Of a DNA stretch of 12,763 nucleotides, positions 7,518 through 12,763 are shown one piece after another. Under the pieces are notes generated by a model. It saw only the letters and a list, made by a program, of their open reading frames with translations. It was not told where the DNA came from and did no database searches. Numbering within the stretch: position 1 is the stretch's first letter; every line of letters begins with the position of its first letter. The DNA is from Clostridiaceae bacterium (GTDB lineage: Bacteria > Bacillota > Clostridia > Oscillospirales > Acutalibacteraceae): NCBI GenBank assembly GCA_016297555.1, contig JAEDGK010000056.1, positions 1 to 12,763 of the forward strand, written 5' to 3'. The position numbers and the translations under genes were made by a program.

Positions 7518-8431
7518 TGGGAAATCTCGGATATCTTACAAAGGAAGGCTTTCGCAATCTCAAGGTTAATAAGCTGATGTCCGTTGCTTCCGTAACCGTT
7601 TTGTTCAGCTGCCTTATGATTATCGGAATAGCGTTTATGATTCTCGTCAATATCGAAGCCTTTATTTCGGGAATTGAGTCCGAAAATGTAATTATGGTCT
7701 ATGTCGATATGGATGCAAGCGATTATGAATATATCAAGCTCGGCGAAAAGCTTCGCACGATTGACAATATTGCTTCGGTTGAAAATGTTGACAAAGGTCC
7801 TGCTTATGAAAAAATTCTTTCGGAGCTTGACGACGGACTCAGGCAGTATCTTTCAGACCTTGACGAAAATCCGCTTCCCAATGCTTATCGTGTAACAGTA
7901 AGCGATATGGCAGGCTTTGACAATGTTGTTAACGAGATAAAGAAACTTAGCAACATCCAAAGGGTTTATGAAAACAGCACTTTGGCAAGGCAGCTTGAAA
8001 GCGTCAGAAATTCCGTTACTTACATAAGCGCGGGTATGATTGGCTTGCTGCTTATAGTATCGCTGTTTATTATTTCAAATACAATTAAAGTAACAATGTT
8101 CAGCCGCCGCCTTGAAATCAGCATTATGAAGAGCGTCGGCGCAACCAATTCGTTTATTCGCTGGCCGTTTATGGTTGAGGGTATTATTATCGGAATCATA
8201 GCCGGTCTGCTTGCAACGGGAGCGGTTTGGGGTATTTATGAATTTGCTCTCGGTTCATTCACAACCATGCTCTCCGGCTTAGGCGGAGATGTAAGAGTCA
8301 GTTTCCTTGATTATGCTCCTTATCTTGTTGCGGCTTTTGTAGGTATCGGCATTTTCACCGGCGTTTTCGGCAGCGCAACATCCATAAGGAAATATCTTAA
8401 GGAAAGGAAGTTTGTTGAGCTTGATGACTAA
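7517..8431 (+). CDS. ftsX: Cell-division ABC transporter permease-like protein FtsX
   Basis: Membrane partner of FtsE; it transmits the ATPase cycle to an extracellular hydrolase rather than transporting a solute. The 304 residues show the expected topology: one segment at about 24-46, a large outside domain (47-165) with the conserved NPLPNAYRVTV (118-128), then segments at about 168-190, 219-243 and 266-290. The loop SRRLEISIMKSVGATNSFIR (197-215) is the coupling region typical of FtsX. The start is ATG at 7517, overlapping the ftsE stop by one base, with GGAGG (7503-7507) nine bases upstream; TTG at 7514 is an alternative. Its end overlaps the probable start of the downstream LytM hydrolase gene, implying translational coupling across all three genes. 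Confidence 0.96.
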   Translation: MGNLGYLTKEGFRNLKVNKLMSVASVTVLFSCLMIIGIAFMILVNIEAFISGIESENVIMVYVDMDASDYEYIKLGEKLRTIDNIASVENVDKGPAYEKILSELDDGLRQYLSDLDENPLPNAYRVTVSDMAGFDNVVNEIKKLSNIQRVYENSTLARQLESVRNSVTYISAGMIGLLLIVSLFIISNTIKVTMFSRRLEISIMKSVGATNSFIRWPFMVEGIIIGIIAGLLATGAVWGIYEFALGSFTTMLSGLGGDVRVSFLDYAPYLVAAFVGIGIFTGVFGSATSIRKYLKERKFVELDD

Positions 8432-9761
8432 GTTTTTTAAATCCAAGAAAAGGCTGCTTTGTCTGGCAATGGCATTTGCATTGCTCGTTTCGGCATCGGC
8501 AATTTCTGCCGCGGCGGAGGAAACTCTTGAAGAGAAGCAGCAGAGATATGAAGAGCTCGAAAAAGAGATTGCACAAAACCAGAAAGAGCTTGCAGGCGTT
8601 CAGAGCGACATCAAGACAAACGAGCAAAAGCTCAATAAGCTTAACGGGCAGATTGACAGCATCGAGGAGCAGATTGATTTGCTCGATGAGAGCATAGGTA
8701 TGATCAGTGATGATATCGATGAGCTGCAAACCGATATTGATTCCACAAGTGCAGATATTGAGAGCATTAATTCTCAAATCAGCAAAACCGAGCTTCAAAT
8801 AGTTGAAACGGAAACCATGATGGAGGACACAAAAGAGCTTCTTTTGGCAAGAATTCGTGAAAACTATATGTCAGGCGAAGGCTCAACGCTTGAAATCTTG
8901 TTTACGAGCGATGATTTGTCCTCATTTTTTGCAAGAAAAGAGCTTATCACCCGTGTTTCCGAGAATGACAGTCAGCTTATTTCGGAGCTGACCGCAAAAG
9001 TCGGCGAGCTTAACGAGCTGCAGACAGAGCTTGAAGGCAGCAAAACCGAGCTTGAAGAAAAGAAAACCACGCTTGATTCTCAAATGGACACAATGAACGC
9101 CAAGTATGACGACCTTGAGAGCAGCAAAAACGCTCAGGAGTCAAAGAAAAAAGATGTAACGGGCAAATATCAGGAGGTTCAGGGGATTATCAATGATCTG
9201 GATAAGGAAAGCGACGCTTACAAAGCCGCAATAAAGAGGCAGAAAGCGGAGCGTGAGGCCCTTGAAGCCGAGATTGACGAATACATCAGGCAGCACGGCT
9301 CATCGCAGGGCGATGTTCCCGACGAATCATATGAAAACGACGGCGATATGATGTGGCCCGTCAAGGGCAATACTCGCCTCACGGCAACCTATCCCGCTTA
9401 TTCCGACGGCTCGCCGCATTGGGGCATAGATATTGTTAAAGCGGACGGCAACACAAGAGGAGCGCCGTTCTATGCCGCTCAGGGCGGCGAGGTTATCATT
9501 GCCAAGAATGACGGCAACTGGAACTCGGGCTTCGGCAATTACTGTGTTATCGACCACGGCGACGGAACTCAGACCCTCTATGCACATTCCGATAATATTC
9601 TTGTAAGCGTCGGTCAGGTTGTCAAAAAAGGCGAGAAGATAGGAATTATCGGCGCAACAGGCAATGTAACAGGTCCGCATCTTCACTTTGAGGTCAGGGT
9701 TAAAAAGGCGGACGGCACGGTCAGCAGAGTTAATCCGCTCAATTATGTTTCACAGCCGTAA
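8424..9761 (+). CDS. EnvC/PcsB-like coiled-coil murein hydrolase with LytM (M23) domain
   Basis: Secreted cell-wall hydrolase and likely FtsEX-controlled effector. It has 445 residues from ATG 8424: a signal peptide (cut near residue 31 after SAAA), a long coiled coil (about 32-290, rich in E, L, K, Q, with the break GEGSTLEILFTSDDLSSFF near 152-170 typical of this family), then a LytM domain (about 315-445). Zinc and active-site residues are intact: H332 and D336 in HWGID, H388 in YAHS, H419 and H421 in HLH. E. coli EnvC lacks these residues, so this protein is probably itself an enzyme. The start is uncertain. AAGGAA (8404-8409) is far from ATG 8424; TTG codons at 8415 and 8421 are in frame and better spaced. 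The gene overlaps the end of ftsX and ends before a terminator at 9779-9803. Confidence 0.93.
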   Translation: MTKFFKSKKRLLCLAMAFALLVSASAISAAAEETLEEKQQRYEELEKEIAQNQKELAGVQSDIKTNEQKLNKLNGQIDSIEEQIDLLDESIGMISDDIDELQTDIDSTSADIESINSQISKTELQIVETETMMEDTKELLLARIRENYMSGEGSTLEILFTSDDLSSFFARKELITRVSENDSQLISELTAKVGELNELQTELEGSKTELEEKKTTLDSQMDTMNAKYDDLESSKNAQESKKKDVTGKYQEVQGIINDLDKESDAYKAAIKRQKAEREALEAEIDEYIRQHGSSQGDVPDESYENDGDMMWPVKGNTRLTATYPAYSDGSPHWGIDIVKADGNTRGAPFYAAQGGEVIIAKNDGNWNSGFGNYCVIDHGDGTQTLYAHSDNILVSVGQVVKKGEKIGIIGATGNVTGPHLHFEVRVKKADGTVSRVNPLNYVSQP

Positions 9762-9768
9762 GGCACGG

Positions 9769-9774
9769 TATAAT
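9769..9774 (+). promoter_or_regulatory. Consensus -10 box just ahead of the terminator
   Basis: A perfect TATAAT lies eight bases after the hydrolase stop codon. No good -35 box is seen 16-18 bases upstream (the sequence there is TGTTTC). If used, transcription would start near 9781, inside the left arm of the terminator hairpin, and drive the S41-like gene. Confidence 0.3.
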
Positions 9775-9778
9775 TATT

Positions 9779-9803
9779 AAAGGCGGCGTTTGCCGCCTTT
9801 TTT
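9779..9803 (+). terminator. Rho-independent terminator after the LytM hydrolase gene
   Basis: AAAGGCGGC and GCCGCCTTT form a 9-bp stem with the loop GTTT, and the T run spans 9798-9803. It ends the ftsEX-hydrolase unit. It lies only 17 bases before the next start codon, so it also sits in that gene's leader. Confidence 0.85.
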
Positions 9804-9819
9804 AAGAGAGGTTCTGCCT

Positions 9820-11025
9820 ATGAACAAAAAGATTTCACTCGGTCTATGCATATCGCTGATAATCATTGCCGTTGCCGCAACCTTTGCGGCAACAATGGTT
9901 GTTTCAAAGCAGATATTCAGCAATATAATCAGCAACATTTCTCAGCGTTCACAGACCTATGAGTCGGTTGATGAAATCAGCAAGATTATTTCCAACTATT
10001 ATTACGGCTCTGTTGATGACCAAAGCAAGCTAAATGCCTCTCTTGCCGAGGGCTATGTCAACGGCTTGAGCGAGGGAAGCAACATCTATCTGAGCTCCGC
10101 GGAATACTCGGCTTACACAGCCAAGCTTGAAGGCGGCGTTTCGGGAATAGGTGTTGAAACTGCATATAATTATCAGACGGGTCAGTTCGTAATAACCTAT
10201 GTTTACGAAGGCTCGCCTGCCGAAAAGGCAGGGCTTAAAGCAAAGGATGCCATAACTGCGATTGATAACACCGCCGTTACAATGAGCAACTATATTTCAA
10301 TGAGAGATTTGCTTTACGGCAGCAGGCTTTCCACCGTTACGGTTGAATACGAAAGAAACGGCGAAACAAAGGTTGTCGAGCCAATGCTCGGTTTTTCAAT
10401 TCCGAGCGTCAGCAGCAGGCTTATCGGAAATGTCGGATATATAAAAATCAGCGGTTTTTATAAAAATACCGCCGAAGAATTCAAAGCGGCGGCGGAGAAG
10501 CTCATTGAGCAGGGCGCGGAAAGTATGATTTTTGATGTCCGAAACACCTCGGACGGCAGCATTGATTACGCCGCCCGGACGATAGATGTTATCGTTCCCG
10601 CGATTTCCGATAATATTGCCGTTGCAAAGGACAAGAACGGCAATGTCTATAAAAAGAAGATTTATACCGCAGAAAACAGCAGCATTACAATGCCTTTTAT
10701 TGTGCTGATTAACAATTACACGAGCGGACCTGCCGAGCTTTTCGCCTGCGATTTGCGCGATATCAGCCAAGCCCAGCTTGTCGGCACAAAAACTGCGGGC
10801 ATCGGCACAATGCAGGAGCTTTTTCCGCTTGAAGACGGCGGAGCGGTGCTTCTGACGGTTGCTCTCATCGAACCGAGAGCGGGCGAGGCAGCAGTATATG
10901 ACGGTGTGGGAATTGAGCCGACCGTTGAGGTTACTCTCAATTCGGGCGACCCGCTCAATATCGATTTGCTCGCGCAGGATGAAGATAATCAGCTCTCAAC
11001 GGCGGTTAATATGCTCGCGGCTTAA
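9820..11025 (+). CDS. Membrane-anchored PDZ/S41 (Ctp-like) protein, probably catalytically dead
   Basis: A protein of the C-terminal processing peptidase family, 401 residues. One N-terminal membrane segment (about 6-28) anchors it, with the rest predicted outside. A PDZ domain spans about 105-190 (GVSGIGVETAY, EGSPAEKAGL), then the S41 core (about 195-375). Family proteases use a Ser/Lys pair: Ser three residues before a conserved Glu, and Lys in a TFGKGTVQ-like motif. Here these positions read TSGPAEL (G303 for the serine) and TAGIGTMQ (I328 for the lysine). The protein therefore looks like a pseudoprotease that may bind C-termini or scaffold. S302, one residue earlier, could conceivably substitute, but the lysine is still missing. 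ATG at 9820 follows GAGAGG by eight bases. Its stop overlaps the convergent HTH/S24 gene (TTAA, 11022-11025). Confidence 0.85.
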   Translation: MNKKISLGLCISLIIIAVAATFAATMVVSKQIFSNIISNISQRSQTYESVDEISKIISNYYYGSVDDQSKLNASLAEGYVNGLSEGSNIYLSSAEYSAYTAKLEGGVSGIGVETAYNYQTGQFVITYVYEGSPAEKAGLKAKDAITAIDNTAVTMSNYISMRDLLYGSRLSTVTVEYERNGETKVVEPMLGFSIPSVSSRLIGNVGYIKISGFYKNTAEEFKAAAEKLIEQGAESMIFDVRNTSDGSIDYAARTIDVIVPAISDNIAVAKDKNGNVYKKKIYTAENSSITMPFIVLINNYTSGPAELFACDLRDISQAQLVGTKTAGIGTMQELFPLEDGGAVLLTVALIEPRAGEAAVYDGVGIEPTVEVTLNSGDPLNIDLLAQDEDNQLSTAVNMLAA

Positions 11026-11570
11026 AGCTTTCGGCGCATTTCCGTTACCCTCCCGAGTATGCACAGGGGCAGGGCATTGACTTCATCATAATTAAAAATC
11101 AGCGGTTCAAAAGCCGGGTTTTCGGACACAAGCAAAACGCTTGTGTCTTTTTTTATTATTCTTTTTATATATGCGTTGCTGCTGCCGACCGTGACGGCAA
11201 CGATGTCTCCGTTTTCAATTTCAGCGGAGCGTGAAACAATAACCGTGTCGCCGGGGCGAAGGGTGGGCAGCATATCTTCACCCGCCACTTTCAACGCAAA
11301 CATTTTGCTTTCACCTATCAGCTCTGCCGCACCTGCGGCGCTGATGCTTGAAAATCCGGGAATTCTGTTTTCATCGGCAGGCATTTCCGCGCCAATTAAC
11401 TTCTCAACCGAAACTCCGAAAATATCCGAAAGCATTTTAAGGCTTTCCAAATCAGGAGCCGTTCTGCCGTTTTCCCATTGGCTTACCGCGGTTTGATGAA
11501 CTCGGCAAAGGCTTGCAAGCTCCTGCTGAGAAAGACCCTCTTTTTTTCTTAACTCTCTGATTATGTTCAT
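11022..11570 (-). CDS. HTH (XRE) repressor-like protein with LexA-fold S24 domain lacking the catalytic serine
   Basis: Predicted DNA-binding repressor, 182 residues. Residues 3-58 form an XRE/Cro-CI helix-turn-helix (LSQQELASLCRVHQTAVSQW). Residues about 70-180 form a LexA/CI-type S24 domain. In active members a serine in GDSMxP and a lysine in a xxKRx motif carry out self-cleavage. Here the serine position is D99 (VAGEDMLP), while the lysine K136 (AYIKRI) remains. An Ala-Gly pair at 79-80 (SAAGAAE) recalls a cleavage site but is only 19 residues before D99. The domain probably now serves dimerisation or ligand sensing. ATG at 11570 follows GGAGG by seven bases. Its promoter (11630-11658) contains an 18-bp palindrome, implying autoregulation, and it probably controls the divergent operon at 11748. 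A plus-strand terminator lies inside its coding sequence. Confidence 0.88.
   Translation of the reverse strand: MNIIRELRKKEGLSQQELASLCRVHQTAVSQWENGRTAPDLESLKMLSDIFGVSVEKLIGAEMPADENRIPGFSSISAAGAAELIGESKMFALKVAGEDMLPTLRPGDTVIVSRSAEIENGDIVAVTVGSSNAYIKRIIKKDTSVLLVSENPAFEPLIFNYDEVNALPLCILGRVTEMRRKL
11125..11154 (+). terminator. Rho-independent terminator embedded antisense in the HTH/S24 gene
   Basis: On the plus strand GACACAAGC (11125-11133) and GCTTGTGTC (11139-11147) form a perfect 9-bp stem with loop AAAAC, followed at once by seven T residues (11148-11154). It lies 100 bases past the S41-like stop and would end plus-strand transcription. On the minus strand the same bases encode KKDTSVLLVS of the HTH/S24 protein, and there the A run precedes the stem, so termination is one-way. 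Confidence 0.8.
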
Positions 11571-11629
11571 TTTCTAACCTCCGACGGGATGATATTAGCT
11601 TAACAGCGGATTAGACTTGTTTTTTATAA

Positions 11630-11658
11630 ATATTAGCACAACTATTAATAGTTGTCAA
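11630..11658 (-). promoter_or_regulatory. Promoter of the HTH/S24 gene
   Basis: On the minus strand a perfect TTGACA (11653-11658), 17-base spacer and TAATAT (11630-11635). Transcription would start near 11623, leaving a leader of about 50 bases. The spacer is almost wholly occupied by the palindromic operator candidate at 11638-11655. Confidence 0.75.
11638..11655. promoter_or_regulatory. 18-bp perfect palindrome, candidate operator
   Basis: ACAACTATTAATAGTTGT is its own reverse complement. It fills the spacer of the HTH/S24 promoter and overlaps its -35 box, the usual place for an autorepressor site. The half-site ACAACTA recurs at 11723-11729, just past the -10 box of the divergent promoter. 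CTAATAT occurs three times in the intergenic region (minus at 11592-11598 and 11630-11636, plus at 11727-11733). Confidence 0.65.
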
Positions 11659-11686
11659 GAAATACAGGAAAAATCGGTAAAATCGC

Positions 11687-11715
11687 TTGACAATCAAACA
11701 AATGTTCGTTATAAT
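11687..11715 (+). promoter_or_regulatory. Consensus promoter of the Cys/sigma-like/XRE gene
   Basis: TTGACA (11687-11692), 17-base spacer and TATAAT (11710-11715): a perfect sigma-A consensus in both boxes. Start of transcription is expected near 11722, about 26 bases before the ATG. A promoter this strong is likely to be kept off by a repressor; both a LexA-like box in the spacer and a palindrome half-site at the start support that. Confidence 0.85.
11695..11708. promoter_or_regulatory. Candidate LexA/DinR (SOS) box
   Basis: CAAACAAATGTTCG fits the Gram-positive LexA consensus CGAAC-N4-GTTCG with a perfect right half and one mismatch (A for G) in the left half. It sits entirely within the -35/-10 spacer of the promoter at 11687-11715, a position where bound LexA would block RNA polymerase. 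The alternative is that it is chance or a site for the neighbouring HTH proteins. Confidence 0.45.
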
Positions 11716-11747
11716 CAATAGTACAACTAATATTTATGGAGGCGAAA

Positions 11748-12380
11748 ATGAAACAACAGGAGAATTCTGAGCTTAAAAAGCTCTCATATCCGAGCAGGGA
11801 AGAAATACGGGCGGCGCAGCTTGCCTGTTGCGGACGGTGCTGCAATGCGTGCGAGGCTCCGGCAGCATATGCATGGCGCAAGCGAGAGGTGGATATGTCT
11901 TTTTTGCTTGAAAAGGCAATTCAAAAAGAGCTGACCGAAGCTGAGCGCGAGGTGATAAGCGAATTTTGGTTTGAGGAAAAAACTCTGACCGAAATTGCAA
12001 GGAAAAGAAACATCGCCGCATCGAGCGTTAAAGGCACTCTCGGCAGAGCGCAGGCAAAGCTTGAAAGGGTTCTTTCTTATGCGGTCAGATATCAGCAGGG
12101 CGTGGCGGATGAAAGCATAACTCCGCTCGTTTTGGGCAGAGCGCGGGTCATTGCCGCCGCGCGGAAAAATTCGGGCAATTCAGTAGGCGAAAGGCTGGAA
12201 AGGCTCCGCTTGGCGGAAAATCTGAGTGTTGCCGCCGTCAGCACGGCATCGGATATTCCGGAAAAAAGACTTGTAAAGCTTGAGGGCGGCGCGGCAATTC
12301 AGACGGACGAGCTTTTGGCTCTAAGCAGTCTTTTCGGCGTTACGGCGGATTTTATTTTGAAAGGAGAATTTAATGGTTAA
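11748..12380 (+). CDS. Regulator with Cys cluster, sigma-region-4-like domain and C-terminal XRE HTH
   Basis: Unrecognised 210-residue protein whose parts are visible. Near the N-terminus is a tight cysteine cluster, C27, C28, C31, C32 and C35 (CCGRCCNAC), able in principle to bind zinc or an iron-sulphur centre. Residues about 60-115 resemble sigma-70 region 4 (LTEAEREVISEFWF, then TLTEIARKRNIAASSVKGTL). Residues about 146-207 resemble an XRE HTH (GERLERLRLAENLSVAAVS to LSSLFGVTADFIL). There is no sigma region 2, so it is unlikely to be a full sigma factor; a transcription regulator is more likely. ATG 11748 follows GGAGG by five bases; an ATG at 11736 overlaps that site and is less likely. 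It is divergent from the HTH/S24 gene, has a consensus promoter, and overlaps the next gene by eight bases. Confidence 0.75.
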   Translation: MKQQENSELKKLSYPSREEIRAAQLACCGRCCNACEAPAAYAWRKREVDMSFLLEKAIQKELTEAEREVISEFWFEEKTLTEIARKRNIAASSVKGTLGRAQAKLERVLSYAVRYQQGVADESITPLVLGRARVIAAARKNSGNSVGERLERLRLAENLSVAAVSTASDIPEKRLVKLEGGAAIQTDELLALSSLFGVTADFILKGEFNG

Positions 12381-12627
12381 TAACAAAACAATGCGTGAAC
12401 TCGGTGAGGAATATGAAGCGGCAGCTTCAAGGGTAAAGGAAAGAATTGCGAAAAAAAGAGGAGAGCTGAGGGCGCTGAATAACAGCATTTGTTCAAACGA
12501 AGCATATGAACTGAAAAGCGAGTTGAGCGTTCTTTACAGGGAATACCGCGAAGCAAGAGAAATTGCGGAATATTTGAAATCTTATTATGAGCCGCACACG
12601 GGCAGGCGGGAATTATTTGATAATTGA
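12373..12627 (+). CDS. Small helical (coiled-coil) hypothetical protein
   Basis: An 84-residue charged protein, predicted to be almost all helix (SRVKERIAKKRGELRALNN, then YELKSELSVLYREYREAREI), with a short C-terminal tail ending RRELFDN. I do not recognise the family and see no catalytic or DNA-binding motif, membrane segment or signal peptide. ATG 12373 lies six bases after AAAGGAG and overlaps the end of the upstream regulator gene by eight bases, so the two are translationally coupled and very likely work together, for instance as a regulator and its partner. That pairing is inference. The stop codon overlaps a TTGACA string (12624-12629) ahead of the tRNA promoter. Confidence 0.7.
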   Translation: MVNNKTMRELGEEYEAAASRVKERIAKKRGELRALNNSICSNEAYELKSELSVLYREYREAREIAEYLKSYYEPHTGRRELFDN

Positions 12628-12648
12628 CAGAAAAATCTTTTAAAACAC

Positions 12649-12678
12649 TTGACAAACATACACAGATTAATATATAAT
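12649..12678 (+). promoter_or_regulatory. Promoter of the tRNA-Val gene
   Basis: TTGACA (12649-12654), an 18-base spacer and TATAAT (12673-12678). Start is expected near 12685, at the base of the leader hairpin. Confidence 0.75.
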
Positions 12679-12681
12679 ATC

Positions 12682-12707
12682 ATCTGCGCCGATAAAGCGG
12701 CGCAGAT
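12682..12707 (+). other. Leader hairpin directly ahead of the tRNA
   Basis: ATCTGCGCCG and CGGCGCAGAT form a perfect 10-bp stem with the six-base loop ATAAAG. It begins about where transcription should start and ends two bases before the tRNA. There is only TTT after the stem, so it is not a convincing terminator. Confidence 0.65.
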
Positions 12708-12709
12708 TT

Positions 12710-12763
12710 GGACGTTTAGCTCAGCTGGTAGAGCATTCGCTTGACGTGCGAAGGGTCAGCGGT
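12710..12763 (+). tRNA. tRNA-Val (anticodon GAC), 3' end off the right edge
   Basis: The first 54 bases are visible: acceptor strand GGACGTT, TA, D-arm GCTC-AGCTGGTA-GAGC, A, anticodon arm TTCGC-TTGACGT-GCGAA with anticodon GAC (valine codons GTC/GTT), variable bases GGGTC, and the start of the T-arm AGCGG. The 3' acceptor strand is outside the window. It has its own promoter; further tRNA genes may follow. Confidence 0.92.

Noticed and set aside
7701..7895. 64-codon frame inside ftsX
   Set aside because: Alternate-frame shadow of a gene with clear family features.
11143..11496. 117-codon plus-strand frame opposite the HTH/S24 gene
   Set aside because: Begins within the terminator T-run region and mirrors a well-supported minus-strand gene; no ribosome site.
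12682..12709. Intrinsic terminator for the 84-residue protein gene
   Set aside because: The stem is strong but followed by only three T residues and then the tRNA, and it lies downstream of the tRNA promoter; a terminator here would block the tRNA.
11571..12763. Integrated mobile element beside the tRNA gene
   Set aside because: Regulator types and the tRNA make it thinkable, but no integrase, transposase, relaxase or direct att repeat is visible in this window, so it is not called.

Overview
The window reads as chromosomal DNA of a low-to-mid GC Gram-positive anaerobe, most likely a clostridium of the Oscillospiraceae/Ruminococcaceae type. Reasons: consensus sigma-A promoters with strong GGAGG-like ribosome sites, frequent TTG/GTG starts, a MurZ-type MurA beside a WalJ-like hydrolase and RlmH, and an ftsE-ftsX-LytM hydrolase-S41 block. 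The genus call is inference. No transposase, integrase, CRISPR array or rRNA is visible.

Left half (1-4850, mostly minus strand): the N-terminal 282 codons of gap (glyceraldehyde-3-phosphate dehydrogenase) run off the left edge behind their own promoter. Upstream lie rlmH (23S rRNA methyltransferase), a convergent plus-strand gene for a secreted M23 peptidase, a WalJ-like metallo-hydrolase, and murA (first committed step of peptidoglycan synthesis). A 14-bp hairpin separates murA from walJ. An AT-rich gene-free stretch (about 4851-5515) then separates the two gene directions.

Right half (5516-11025, plus strand): a CdaR/PucR-type regulator with its own promoter is followed by ftsE, ftsX and an EnvC/PcsB-like coiled-coil LytM hydrolase, tightly packed and translationally coupled. 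FtsEX is known to gate such hydrolases at the division site. After a terminator comes a membrane-anchored PDZ/S41 protein that has lost both catalytic residues. The plus-strand terminator for this block is embedded, antisense, inside the next convergent gene.

Right end (11022-12763): a compact regulatory module. A minus-strand HTH/S24 (LexA-fold) repressor-like protein lacks the nucleophilic serine. It is divergent from a plus-strand pair: a protein with a CCxxCCxxC cluster, a sigma-region-4-like domain and a C-terminal XRE HTH, followed by an overlapping 84-residue helical protein. The shared 165-190 bp control region has two near-consensus promoters, an 18-bp perfect palindrome inside one and a near-consensus SOS (LexA/DinR) box inside the other. 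It is the best candidate here for something undescribed: a switch that may be SOS-responsive but cannot self-cleave in the usual way. The window ends inside a tRNA-Val(GAC) gene with its own promoter and a hairpin leader.
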